From: Flaviramulus_B aquimarinus
GTDB taxonomy: Bacteria; Bacteroidota; Bacteroidia; Flavobacteriales; Flavobacteriaceae
Length of the DNA stretch: 64,000 bases
Direction of reading: 5' to 3'
NCBI RefSeq assembly: GCF_039543205.1
Contig: NZ_BAABJH010000001.1
Location: forward strand, 558,001-622,000
In this document: positions 18,001-25,776 of the stretch, piece by piece
Layout of the letters: each line of letters opens with the position of its first letter
How positions within the stretch are numbered: the first letter of the stretch is position 1
Position numbers and translations under genes: made by a program
Notes under the pieces: generated by a model
Databases searched by the model: none
Told to the model about the DNA's origin: nothing
Seen by the model: the letters and a program-made list of their open reading frames with translations, nothing else

Positions 18001-19480
18001 CATATTTCTTAACATCTTCTGAAAAGTCTACTAATCCCGTAAAATTCAGATTTAAATTTTTATCGTTTACAATCAGATTACCATCAAAAATTCTGTTTTT
18101 AACATTACCCGCTACCTTTAAATTTTTATAATTATAATTATTGTATTCAATTTCAAAAATATCGCCTTTTACTTGGGTATCTATATTTTCATTGGTAAAT
18201 CCATTACCATTAACATCAAAATTCAATGATGCATTACCAACATTTGGTGCGTTTAAAAACGTTCCAAAATCAAACGCCTCAAAAACAATATTACCTTTAT
18301 AATCAGCATTATCTATATCATTTATCTTACTTATTTCTAAGTTGGAATCTACAAGTCCTAAATCTGTATGAATTTCAATATTTGCTATAACTTTGGATGA
18401 TGTTACTTGTGAGTTACCAACAATGGTAAACTGGCCCAACCTATCAAAAGATGTAGGTATGGCATCTCCCAAAACGTTTGGCAACAATGCTTTTAAATCT
18501 TTATAAGTCGATGATAAATCTCTAAAATCGCCGTTCATGTAGAAGTTATTTGCTTCTTTATTGAATAGGTTTATAAAATTAATATCGCCATAAACCTTTG
18601 TATTGGTACTTGTGTTCAATCTTAAATTATTGGCTTGTAAATCGTTTAACGTTCCAGAGAGATTTACGCTAAATCGAGCGGATTGATTTACACCAAATTC
18701 ATTATAAAATGCATTAAGTTCATCCAATTGAACATTGGAATCCTTAAAATTTGCTGTTACCAAAACTTTATCTACAAAATATTGTAAATCGGCTCTATTG
18801 TATGAAAACTTTAAATCGCCATTTAAAATTGAGTTTGGTGTTTTTATTTGAAGGTTTCCAAAAGTCATATCGGTTAGGGTATAACTAAAATCGGTCATCA
18901 AATTCTTTACCAATACTCCCCTACTATCCTTAAAAGCTAAGGTGTTTATCCTAGCACTGACATCACTTCCATTAATTAAAAAATTGGTAGCATTAATATT
19001 TAAATCTTCAAAATGAAGAACTTTTATCGTTTCTTTATTTTCGTCAGACAACCTGAAAACGCTATTATAAACAGACACATCACTAGAGGATAGTAAAAAG
19101 TTACTCTTCCCAGTTCTAGGATTATCATCTTCAAATCGGTCTACAAAAACATCAAGGTTTGTATTCGTTTCACCTCTATAAGTTTTAATATTAAATATGA
19201 GGTTTTCAATATCAATATCACCAAAAACCAGATTGCCGTTATATAAATTTTTAAAACTTAAAATAGAGGTGTTTAGCTCAGTAATACTAATAAGGGTGTC
19301 TTTTTGGTAATCTTCAACGTATATATTTTTAATCTCTACATCGCCATTAAATTGCAAACTAACCTTATCGATATTAATATTAGTTTTAAAATCTTCATTT
19401 AATCGTTTAGTCGCATATTTTCCAAGTCCAGTTTGAACAAAAGGGATAGACAATACCAACACCAAAATGATGAATAACAA
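15092..19480 (-). CDS. tamB: TamB-like translocation and assembly module protein
   Basis: 1462 residues as called. The body is a very long repetitive beta-structured region typical of AsmA/TamB bridge proteins that span the periplasm and move phospholipids or assist outer-membrane protein assembly. The C-terminal DUF490 region is recognisable: GRGRGGLLVEINTNGKFNMW, VYNFAYRGVIQKEF and ISDRVLINGKVGVP. The called start is a TTG that yields only a stub of the membrane anchor. The same frame stays open for another 23 codons upstream and encodes a lysine-rich n-region (IKKFLKILSK) and the rest of the helix, so the true start is probably at or near the ATC codon at 19528-19526. No ATG, GTG or TTG exists in that stretch. 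It diverges from tsaD. Confidence 0.9.
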   Translation of the reverse strand: MLFIILVLVLSIPFVQTGLGKYATKRLNEDFKTNINIDKVSLQFNGDVEIKNIYVEDYQKDTLISITELNTSILSFKNLYNGNLVFGDIDIENLIFNIKTYRGETNTNLDVFVDRFEDDNPRTGKSNFLLSSSDVSVYNSVFRLSDENKETIKVLHFEDLNINATNFLINGSDVSARINTLAFKDSRGVLVKNLMTDFSYTLTDMTFGNLQIKTPNSILNGDLKFSYNRADLQYFVDKVLVTANFKDSNVQLDELNAFYNEFGVNQSARFSVNLSGTLNDLQANNLRLNTSTNTKVYGDINFINLFNKEANNFYMNGDFRDLSSTYKDLKALLPNVLGDAIPTSFDRLGQFTIVGNSQVTSSKVIANIEIHTDLGLVDSNLEISKINDIDNADYKGNIVFEAFDFGTFLNAPNVGNASLNFDVNGNGFTNENIDTQVKGDIFEIEYNNYNYKNLKVAGNVKNRIFDGNLIVNDKNLNLNFTGLVDFSEDVKKYDFEAVVDYANLNTLNFVKKDSLSIFKSSVKMNMNSSNFDDAYGKIAFRNTIYKNENDTYYFDQFDVSSRFEKDIRFIEFNSPDIIEGNLKGRFLFKDLKKLFENSIGHIYTNYKPHKVDTNQSIDFNFKIYNKIVEVVYPEVEVGANTFIRGRVESEEEKFKLTFKSPKIKLLDYFANNIELQVDNSNPVFNTYVEIDSLNTKYYNVSKFNLINVTVNDTLFMRSEFKGGKQNNDIYNLSFYHTINTENESVIGFKQSDVTIKDSKWNINEHQDKFHKISFDKKLTNFNIDKFRVNHNNEEIKLSGFVKDSTQKDIKLNFTNVDLAKITPDIDSLSLSGNVNGKLDLLQKNGTYLPNSTIVIDGFKVNDFLLGSFDATITGNESLTNYNVDAVIKDDTSKSFSAKGDIDVSKKQSKINVVLDFNKFNLFPLNPLLDGVLSNIRGDVTGDVKVVGDLTRPDINGNLNIDKGGLGIPYLNVDYDFNDRASVTLKKQSFIFNNIKLTDTKHKSTGQLNGALSHVNFSNWSLDLGLSTNRLLVLDTKESEESLYYGTGFIGGRARISGPTEQLVISVVGETKRGTVFKIPLSDAESFGDNSFIHFITKEEKEAKKKGVEVIFEEIKGLELDFDLDVTEDAEVEIIIDKNTGHSLKGRGRGGLLVEINTNGKFNMWGDFAVFEGVYNFAYRGVIQKEFIVQPGGTIAWEGDPLEAEIDMLAIYKTQANPSPLLDNPINRSIPVELNIAITGDLEQPKPDFSFEFPNVSSTIKSELQYRLESDEDKQNQALYLISTGSFSRGLNEINFSGTIAERLNGILNGIFTSDDSKLNIGLNYEAGQNRPDFQTDDRFGVTLQTQISDRVLINGKVGVPVGGATETVIAGDVEIDFLLNEEGTLTAKVFNRENSIRNFGEDIGYTQGVGLSYNVDFDTFKELLQKLFKKTKAQEESIIENTKKEEENALPDYISIKSSSEK

Positions 19481-19561
19481 TAGTAGAATACCTACTATTT
19501 TTGATAGTATTTTTAGAAATTTTTTGATGTCCTTAAAGTTACAACTTAATTAAGAATAAAC

Positions 19562-19569
19562 TACTTTTG
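19562..19569 (+). promoter_or_regulatory. Candidate -7 box TACTTTTG upstream of tsaD
   Basis: TACTTTTG matches the TAnnTTTG consensus and lies in the divergent tamB/tsaD gap, 76 bp before the tsaD ATG. No TTG stands at the expected -33 distance, so support is partial. The motif is expected by chance dozens of times in a sequence this AT-rich. Confidence 0.35.
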
Positions 19570-19645
19570 TAATTACGAGTAAAAATAACATATGAGATGT
19601 TTATTCGCTTTCAAAATTAACAATTATTGTGCCTAATTTTTATTA

Positions 19646-20668
19646 ATGTCTTCACAAAATATTTATATACTAGGAATTGAGTCTTCATGCGATGATACTG
19701 CGGCTTCCGTAATATACAACGGTTGTATTTTAAGCAATGTTGTAGCAACTCAAAAAATACATGAGGAATACGGTGGTGTAGTACCCGAGCTAGCTTCAAG
19801 AGCCCATCAACAAAACATAGTGCCTGTTGTTCATCAAGCTTTAAAAAAAGCAAATATTACTAAAGAACAACTTAACGCTATTGCATTTACCAGAGGTCCA
19901 GGGTTAATGGGCAGTCTATTGGTTGGAACGTCTTTTGCGAAATCGTTGGCTTATGGTTTAAACATTCCTTTAATAGATGTGAACCACATGCAAGCACATA
20001 TCTTGGCACATTTTATAGATGAAGAAGGTTTTAAAAAACCACCTTTTCCATTTTTAGCAATGACCATTTCTGGCGGCCACACCCAAATTGTTAGAGTGGA
20101 TAATTATTTTAATATGACTGTTATTGGCGAAACCATTGATGATGCTGTTGGTGAGGCTTTCGATAAAAGTGGTAAAATATTAGGTTTAGGATATCCTGCG
20201 GGACCAGAAATAGATAAACTTGCCAAATTAGGAAACCCTAAAGCATTTCGATTTACCAAACCTAAAGTAGATGGTTTAAACTTTAGTTTTTCAGGATTTA
20301 AGACAGCTGTACTGTATTTTATTCAACGAGAAGTAAAAGCAAATCCAAATTTTATAACAGAAAACCTAAATGATATTTGTGCCTCTATCCAATACACCAT
20401 TATTGGTATTTTGGTAGATAAATTAAAATTGGCGACCAAACAAACCAATATTACCCATATAGCCATTGGCGGCGGTGTTTCGGCTAATTCTGGAATACGA
20501 CAAGTACTTAAAGATGGAGAACAAAAATTTGGCTGGACAACCTACATTCCTAAATTTGAATTCACCACAGATAATGCTGCTATGATTGCTGTCGTTGGGT
20601 ATTTAAAATATTTAGAAGGCGATTTTGCAGAACAGGATATTGTGGCTTCGGCTAGATTGAAAATATAA
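19646..20668 (+). CDS. tsaD: tRNA t6A37 threonylcarbamoyltransferase subunit TsaD
   Basis: 340 residues, standard length. ASKHA-fold motifs: ILGIESSCDDTAAS at 8-21, VVPELASRAH at 45-54 and the metal ligands H114 and H118 in DVNHMQAHILAHF. ATP-binding ISGGHTQIVR lies near 144, GEAFDKSGKILGLGYPAGP near 169 and IGGGVSANSG near 276. TsaD transfers threonylcarbamoyl from TC-AMP to A37 of ANN-decoding tRNAs, together with TsaB and TsaE, which are not in this window. The ATG start sits directly before the conserved N-terminus. The gene begins a plus-strand series, but the next gene is 144 bp away with its own likely promoter. Confidence 0.97.
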   Translation: MSSQNIYILGIESSCDDTAASVIYNGCILSNVVATQKIHEEYGGVVPELASRAHQQNIVPVVHQALKKANITKEQLNAIAFTRGPGLMGSLLVGTSFAKSLAYGLNIPLIDVNHMQAHILAHFIDEEGFKKPPFPFLAMTISGGHTQIVRVDNYFNMTVIGETIDDAVGEAFDKSGKILGLGYPAGPEIDKLAKLGNPKAFRFTKPKVDGLNFSFSGFKTAVLYFIQREVKANPNFITENLNDICASIQYTIIGILVDKLKLATKQTNITHIAIGGGVSANSGIRQVLKDGEQKFGWTTYIPKFEFTTDNAAMIAVVGYLKYLEGDFAEQDIVASARLKI

Positions 20669-20782
20669 TTTAGTTATTAATGCATGAATTATTTTATGAA
20701 TGATATTTGTTAAAGCAAAGTTATAAACAATACCTTCTTAAAAACTTATTCTAGCTTCATACATATTGCACACTAATACTTT

Positions 20783-20790
20783 TAAATTTG
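20783..20790 (+). promoter_or_regulatory. Candidate -7 box TAAATTTG upstream of the parvulin-rsmE-DUF4159 unit
   Basis: TAAATTTG fits TAnnTTTG and lies 22 nt before the ATG at 20813, giving a short leader. A TTG at 20766-20768 is only 14 bp away, shorter than the usual spacer. It is the best-placed promoter candidate for the three overlapping genes that follow. Confidence 0.35.
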
Positions 20791-20812
20791 AGTTTGAATT
20801 AAAACAAGCACG

Positions 20813-21451
20813 ATGCACAAATCTTTACTCATTTTATTATTTATTCCAATAACCACGATTTTAACTGCTCAAAATTCAACAGAAAGCGAATTAAAAACCC
20901 TTGAAACACTCGAGCAAATTGAAAGTTACTTAGAATCAAAACATTCCAAAAAGAACAAACTTATTACGTTTAATGAAGAAAAACATAAAACTGTTTTAGC
21001 TAAAAAACTTTTCAAACTTTCAAAAGGAACTACTAAAACCATAAAAAAAGACTTTGAAAAAATATTTTATAAAATAGTAGAGAAAACTGAAAAACGATAT
21101 TACAGGGTAGGCTATATTGTTTTAGACGAAAACCAAATGGATATTAACAACATTAATACTATAAGAAAAAGAATAATAACTAAGTATAATTATGGCGTCC
21201 CTTTTGATTTTTTGGCAAAAAACTATTCCAAAGACTCTAATGCGACTAGAGGAGGTGATACAGGATGGTTTACTAATGGCGACAATACTTATGAATTTGA
21301 AAAAACTATTATTGACGACACACATAAGTTAAATGATATTTTTACTGTTGATATATCTGAAACAAAAAAGTATTATGTGTTTTTAAAAACCCACAACCCT
21401 AAAAACATTACTGAAATTAAAGTTTTAAAAATTGTAGAAACTATTGACTAA
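20813..21451 (+). CDS. Secreted parvulin-like peptidyl-prolyl isomerase
   Basis: 212 residues. A signal peptide of about 20 residues (hydrophobic, ending in LTAQ) is followed by a lysine- and glutamate-rich helical segment (25-95) and a rotamase-like domain at about 95-205. The most recognisable stretch is GVPFDFLAKNYSKDS followed by GGDTGWF, the core of PpiC/SurA-type parvulins. Such periplasmic isomerases assist folding of exported or outer-membrane proteins. The domain is short and some active-site positions are diverged, so catalysis is not certain. Its stop overlaps the rsmE start by one base (TAATG), which indicates translational coupling. Confidence 0.75.
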   Translation: MHKSLLILLFIPITTILTAQNSTESELKTLETLEQIESYLESKHSKKNKLITFNEEKHKTVLAKKLFKLSKGTTKTIKKDFEKIFYKIVEKTEKRYYRVGYIVLDENQMDINNINTIRKRIITKYNYGVPFDFLAKNYSKDSNATRGGDTGWFTNGDNTYEFEKTIIDDTHKLNDIFTVDISETKKYYVFLKTHNPKNITEIKVLKIVETID

Positions 21452-22155
21452 TGCAACTTTTTTATAACCCAGATATTTCCGAAAACACGACACAATTTTC
21501 TTTTCAAAAAGATGAGAGTAAGCATATTATAAAAGTTTTGCGTAAAAATATTGGTGATACCATAAACATTACAAATGGTAAAGGTTGGCTTTTTAAAGCC
21601 AAAGTTTCTATACCAAATATTAATAAATGTACTGTCAAAATTATTTCTAAAGCGCTTAAAACCAAGCATAATTATGATTTACATTTAGCAGTAGCGCCAA
21701 CAAAAATGAATGATCGTTACGAATGGTTTTTAGAAAAAGCCACCGAAATTGGTGTTGACTATATTACACCTTTAATATGTCATCATAGTGAACGTAAATT
21801 CATTAAGCCAGAACGTTTTGAGCGCATTTTACAATCGGCTATGAAGCAATCTTTAAATTGCTATTTACCAAAGTTAAATGAAGCTATAAATTTTAAAGAC
21901 TTTATAAAAAAAGATTTTAAAGGGGATATATTTATTGCACATTGTGAAGCATCGGATAGAAAATCTTTAAAACAAGAATTGAAACCAAAAACCGAGGTTA
22001 CCATTTTAATTGGCCCCGAAGGCGATTTTTCTGTTAAAGAAATCAAACAAGCCTTAGAGAATAATTTTATTCCTGTAACTTTGGGAAAAACTAGATTACG
22101 AACAGAAACCGCTGCAATTGTAGCTAGTCATTCTGTTGCCTTTATAAATGAGTAA
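21451..22155 (+). CDS. rsmE: 16S rRNA (uracil1498-N3)-methyltransferase
   Basis: 234 residues. An N-terminal PUA-like domain (1-70, with HIIKVLRKNIGD and NGKGWLFKAK) precedes a SPOUT methyltransferase with the trefoil-knot motifs LIGPEGDFSVKEI near 187 and TLGKTRLRTETAAIVA near 210. RsmE methylates U1498 in the decoding region of 16S rRNA. The C-terminal motifs are complete and the length is normal. The gene overlaps the parvulin gene by one base and the DUF4159 gene by eight, so the three are certainly one transcription unit. The link between an rRNA methylase and two exported proteins is probably a flavobacterial operon convention rather than a pathway. Confidence 0.95.
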   Translation: MQLFYNPDISENTTQFSFQKDESKHIIKVLRKNIGDTINITNGKGWLFKAKVSIPNINKCTVKIISKALKTKHNYDLHLAVAPTKMNDRYEWFLEKATEIGVDYITPLICHHSERKFIKPERFERILQSAMKQSLNCYLPKLNEAINFKDFIKKDFKGDIFIAHCEASDRKSLKQELKPKTEVTILIGPEGDFSVKEIKQALENNFIPVTLGKTRLRTETAAIVASHSVAFINE

Positions 22156-22804
22156 ACTTATCATGAAATTATTTTTAACTTTTAGCTTTTCACTTTTAGT
22201 TTTTAGCTTATTTGCTCAAGATCTAGCTATTTTAAAATATAAAGGTGGCGGCGATTGGTATGGCAATCCTACTGCTTTACCAAATCTTATTTCTTTTTGT
22301 AATAAAAACATTAGCACCAAAATAAACCCAAAACCTCAAACTGTAGAAGTTGGAAGTCCTGATATTTTCCAGTTTCCGATATTATACATGACAGGTCATG
22401 GTAATGTTTTTTTTAGTGAAACAGATGCTGAAAACTTAAAAGCCTATTTAATATCTGGTGGATTTTTACATATTGATGATAATTATGGAATGAAACCTTA
22501 TATAACCGAGGCACTTAAAAAAGTATTTCCAGATAAAGATTTGGTTGAATTACCAACAAGTCACGCTATTTTCAATCTAGAATACAAATTTCCAAATGGC
22601 TTACCTAAAATACATGAACATGATGGTAAACGCCCCCAAGCTTTTGGTCTTTTTCATGAGGATAGATTGATGTTATTATTTACCTATGAAAGCGATTTAG
22701 GCGATGGCTGGGAAGACCCCGAAATACATAACGACCCCGCAGAAGTAAGAGATAAAGCCCTCAAAATGGGAGCAAATATTGTAAAATATGCCTTTGAGAA
22801 TTAA
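22148..22804 (+). CDS. DUF4159 domain exported protein
   Basis: 218 residues. A signal peptide (about 1-24, ending in SLFAQ) is followed by a DUF4159 domain: AILKYKGGGDWYGNPTALP, FPILYMTGHGNVFF, AYLISGGFLHIDDNYGM and GDGWEDPEIHNDP. Conserved Gly-His and Asp-Asp motifs recall the ThuA/GATase-like fold, in which a peptide segment closes over a Cys or His, but no catalytic triad is certain. The function is unknown. The first ATG overlaps rsmE by eight bases; an internal ATG at 22163 would remove the overlap and still keep the whole signal peptide. A 20-bp perfect palindrome covers its stop codon. Confidence 0.85.
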   Translation: MSKLIMKLFLTFSFSLLVFSLFAQDLAILKYKGGGDWYGNPTALPNLISFCNKNISTKINPKPQTVEVGSPDIFQFPILYMTGHGNVFFSETDAENLKAYLISGGFLHIDDNYGMKPYITEALKKVFPDKDLVELPTSHAIFNLEYKFPNGLPKIHEHDGKRPQAFGLFHEDRLMLLFTYESDLGDGWEDPEIHNDPAEVRDKALKMGANIVKYAFEN

Positions 22805-22820
22805 ACTATTAATAGTTTAA
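22801..22820. repeat. 20-bp perfect palindrome covering the DUF4159 stop codon
   Basis: The half-site TTAAACTATT is followed directly by its reverse complement AATAGTTTAA. As RNA it would make a 7-bp stem with a 6-nt loop, but no U-run follows, so it is a weak terminator at best. It might instead be an operator or an RNA-processing site. Confidence 0.5.
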
Positions 22821-23009
22821 TAAACGTTAAAAAAAATATTTGGTTGTCTTTTCTACATATCTTAAAACATAATACTACATAATTATGTTAAAAATATTAT
22901 AAATTATAGTTAAACTTTCAATGGGTCTGTCTTAAAAGTATAATAGCGAAAAAATTCATCTACGGCTTATAATAACAATAACTTAGCTAAAACTTTTAAT
23001 TCGAAAATT

Positions 23010-24047
23010 ATGAGGCTTAGCGTTTTAATACCTATGTATAATGCTCAGAAATATATAGGAAATTGTCTAGATAGCTTCATTAATCAAGATATACCAAGCG
23101 AAGACTTTGAAATTATAGTTATAGATGATGGTTCGACTGATGGCAGTGCTAATATTGTAGAGGCCTATACAAAAAAAGCTAAAAACATTAAACTTCATAA
23201 ACAAAGCAACACTGGCTGGACAAATACGAGAAAAAGACTTATGCAAATGGCAACTGGTGATTATATCTATAAAATAGATAGTGATGACTATATATCATAT
23301 AACTCTCTTGGAACACTCCTAAAACTTGCTGTTGAAAACAATCTTGATGTTTTAGGTTTTGAAAGTCGCAAAACAATACGAATGGATTTATACCGTATTG
23401 AATCAGAAAAAACATTTGCAAATATTGATATTTGTACTGGTGTTGATTTTTGGTCAAAAGCCAAAAATCCTCAATTAGGCGTAAATTGGTATTTAATAAA
23501 ACGTGATTTTATCACTAAAAATGGTCTTACTTTTGAACTTGAAAACAATCCAATGGCAGACACTCCATTTACGTTTCAATTATTTTTATTATCAAAAAAA
23601 GTTGCTTTTGTACCTATGGATGTTCATAGGTATTTACAAGTTCCTACATCTATTTCACATAGTGAAGACCCAATACATCTAAAGAAAATGGTTGGTTATC
23701 ATAAAGCTTTAATTTATAAATTAACCGACATTTTAGGAGAAATTACTAAAAAAAAAGACTCTAATTTATCGGGAGTAATCGATAGTATCAAATTTTGGAA
23801 AGATGTGAATGTTTATTTCATGATTAAAAAGTTAATAAAAATAAATGTTTCAATAAAATTTATCAATGATATATTAAAAGAACTAAAGAATATTAATGCC
23901 TACCCTATCTTAAATTTCACTGAAGACAAGTCTTTTTCAAAAAGTCATAAAATAATTACATATTTATTTAATCATAAATATCTTTTTTTTATATGTCTTT
24001 ACCCTCTTAGATTTTTATTTAATCTTAAATTAATTAAATTTGAGTAA
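23010..24047 (+). CDS. Glycosyltransferase family 2
   Basis: 345 residues. A classical GT2 GT-A domain occupies the first 220 residues: LSVLIPMYNAQKYIGNCLDS at 3-22, IIVIDDGSTDGSANIV at 35-50, GWTNTRKRLMQMATGDYI and the metal-binding DSDD at 90-93. The C-terminal part is helical and ends in a hydrophobic segment, LFFICLYPLRFLFNL, that may contact the membrane. It probably adds one sugar to a surface glycan or LPS. The donor is unknown. The gene is isolated, with 205 bp before and 110 bp after, and sits inside a series of RNA-modification genes, so it is not part of a visible polysaccharide cluster. Confidence 0.88.
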   Translation: MRLSVLIPMYNAQKYIGNCLDSFINQDIPSEDFEIIVIDDGSTDGSANIVEAYTKKAKNIKLHKQSNTGWTNTRKRLMQMATGDYIYKIDSDDYISYNSLGTLLKLAVENNLDVLGFESRKTIRMDLYRIESEKTFANIDICTGVDFWSKAKNPQLGVNWYLIKRDFITKNGLTFELENNPMADTPFTFQLFLLSKKVAFVPMDVHRYLQVPTSISHSEDPIHLKKMVGYHKALIYKLTDILGEITKKKDSNLSGVIDSIKFWKDVNVYFMIKKLIKINVSIKFINDILKELKNINAYPILNFTEDKSFSKSHKIITYLFNHKYLFFICLYPLRFLFNLKLIKFE

Positions 24048-24157
24048 ATAATCATCAATACAAATTTTAATCATTTATTTTACCATATAGATATTACTAA
24101 AACCAAAGTAATAAGGGCTAATTAGGAAAACAGACAAGCTTTTAAATACATACCCTT

Positions 24158-24658
24158 TTGCAACTAACCCACTACAATACCGACTTTAAAAAACACACCT
24201 TCCCTATCACATTAGTTTGCGATAACGTTACTAATGCACCAAATATTGGTAGTTTATTTAGAATTGCTGATACGTTTGGAATTGAGAAGCTAATTCTGTG
24301 TGGTGAAAACATTCAGTTAGGACGAAAAATAACAAAAACGTCCAGAGCTACAGAAAAAACAGTGAATTTTGAGATTCACAATTCCGCTTCAGGAGTTGTT
24401 GAAAATCTAATATTGAAAGGCTATAAAATCATTTCATTAGAAATTACAGATTCAAGTAAACCACTTCACAACTTTAACTTTTCAAAAGAAAAACCAATTG
24501 CACTTATTATAGGTGATGAAAATTTTGGGGTTTCAGAAGGCATTCTTAATCAATCCAATACCGTAATTCATATTGATATGTTTGGACAAAATAGCAGTAT
24601 GAATGTCGTACAAGCTACTAATATTGCATTATATGAAATGACTAGACAACTTTTGTAA
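24158..24658 (+). CDS. TrmH/SpoU family RNA 2'-O-methyltransferase
   Basis: 166 residues of SPOUT fold with the three SpoU motifs: NAPNIGSLFRIADTFG at 28-43, IALIIGDENFGVSEG near 111 and SSMNVVQATNIALYEMTRQL at the C-terminus. The knot is complete but there is no N-terminal substrate-binding extension, so it is the short TrmL/TrmH-like type. It methylates a ribose in tRNA or rRNA; the position cannot be read from the sequence. The start is TTG (24158-24160); no ATG lies upstream in frame, and the family N-terminus MQLTHYNT aligns with this codon. The AI-2E-type permease gene follows 21 bp downstream. Confidence 0.9.
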   Translation: MQLTHYNTDFKKHTFPITLVCDNVTNAPNIGSLFRIADTFGIEKLILCGENIQLGRKITKTSRATEKTVNFEIHNSASGVVENLILKGYKIISLEITDSSKPLHNFNFSKEKPIALIIGDENFGVSEGILNQSNTVIHIDMFGQNSSMNVVQATNIALYEMTRQLL

Positions 24659-24679
24659 ACAGTTTTATATATTTACTAC

Positions 24680-25768
24680 ATGAATTCAAAAACCATATCT
24701 AGCGGTATTTTAAGAGCTGTAGGCATTATTTTAGGTATAACTTTAATAGTATACTTTTTATATCAAATTCAATCCGTTATCGGTTACATAGCTATTGCAG
24801 CAGTAATATCGTTAATTGGCAGACCAATTGTTTTGTTTTTAGAACGAAAATTAAAATTTAAAAATACTATAGCAGTTATAGTTACCATGGTACTCTTACT
24901 AGGTCTTTTTATTGGCTTAGTTGGTCTGTTTATTCCATTAGTCATAAAACAAGGTCAAAATTTATCATTGTTAAACATTGAAGAACTTCAAGAAAATATT
25001 GAAAATTTATATAGTGAAATTATAACTTATTTTGATTTGCATCAAATAGATGTTGAGCAATCTTTAAAAGAATCTGATTTACTTTCAAAAATAGACTTCG
25101 CATTAATACCGAATTTTTTAAACTCAATAATTAGTGGATTAGGGAGCTTTAGTATTGGATTATTTTCGGTGTTATTCATATCCTTTTTTTTCTTAAAAGA
25201 CAGCCGATTATTTGAAAATGGCATCTTAACTTTTATACCAGAAAACAAAGAATCTCGTTGGAAAACTTCATCAACAAAAATTAAAGATTTACTATCTAGG
25301 TACTTTGTTGGACTTATATTTCAAATATCAATACTTTTTATAATTTACACCATTGGATTACTCATAATTGGAGTTGAAAATGCAATAGTCATCGCTTTTT
25401 TGTGTGCATTGTTAAACCTCATTCCTTATGTTGGCCCATTAGTTGGAGCCTTTTTAATGCTTACATTAACCATGACCAGTAACCTTGGCGAATCATTTAG
25501 TGCTATTATTTTACCAAAAACATTTTGGGTCTTTATTGTATTTATGATTGGTCAATTGGTCGATAACTTTGGAAGCCAACCCATCATCTTTTCAAAAAGT
25601 GTAAAATCACATCCATTAGAAATCTTTTTAGTTATATTAATTACTGGTATCCTTTTCGGTGTTATTGGTTTAATTATAGCCGTACCAGCTTATACGGCTA
25701 TAAAAGTCATTTTAAAAGCCTTTTTATCTGAAAATAAAATTGTCAAAAAACTGACCAAAGACTTATAA
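24680..25768 (+). CDS. AI-2E family transporter (PF01594-type permease)
   Basis: 362 residues with about seven or eight membrane helices: two near 12-50, one at 68-88, then a soluble stretch at 90-150 (ENLYSEIITYFDLHQIDVEQ), and a C-terminal bundle from 155 on. Family landmarks are FFFLKDSRLFENGI, NLIPYVGPLVGAFL near 246 and DNFGSQPIIFSKSVKSHPLEI near 297. Members export the autoinducer-2 precursor, act as Na+/H+ antiporters, or have unknown substrates, so the name does not prove a quorum-sensing role. No lux gene is nearby. The gene sits between two methyltransferase genes with short gaps (21 and 8 bp), so the three are probably cotranscribed. Confidence 0.9.
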   Translation: MNSKTISSGILRAVGIILGITLIVYFLYQIQSVIGYIAIAAVISLIGRPIVLFLERKLKFKNTIAVIVTMVLLLGLFIGLVGLFIPLVIKQGQNLSLLNIEELQENIENLYSEIITYFDLHQIDVEQSLKESDLLSKIDFALIPNFLNSIISGLGSFSIGLFSVLFISFFFLKDSRLFENGILTFIPENKESRWKTSSTKIKDLLSRYFVGLIFQISILFIIYTIGLLIIGVENAIVIAFLCALLNLIPYVGPLVGAFLMLTLTMTSNLGESFSAIILPKTFWVFIVFMIGQLVDNFGSQPIIFSKSVKSHPLEIFLVILITGILFGVIGLIIAVPAYTAIKVILKAFLSENKIVKKLTKDL

Positions 25769-25776
25769 AATTCATT

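Noticed and set aside
24680..25768. Quorum-sensing function for the AI-2E family protein
   Set aside because: The family name covers several transport activities and there is no lux or other AI-2 gene nearby.
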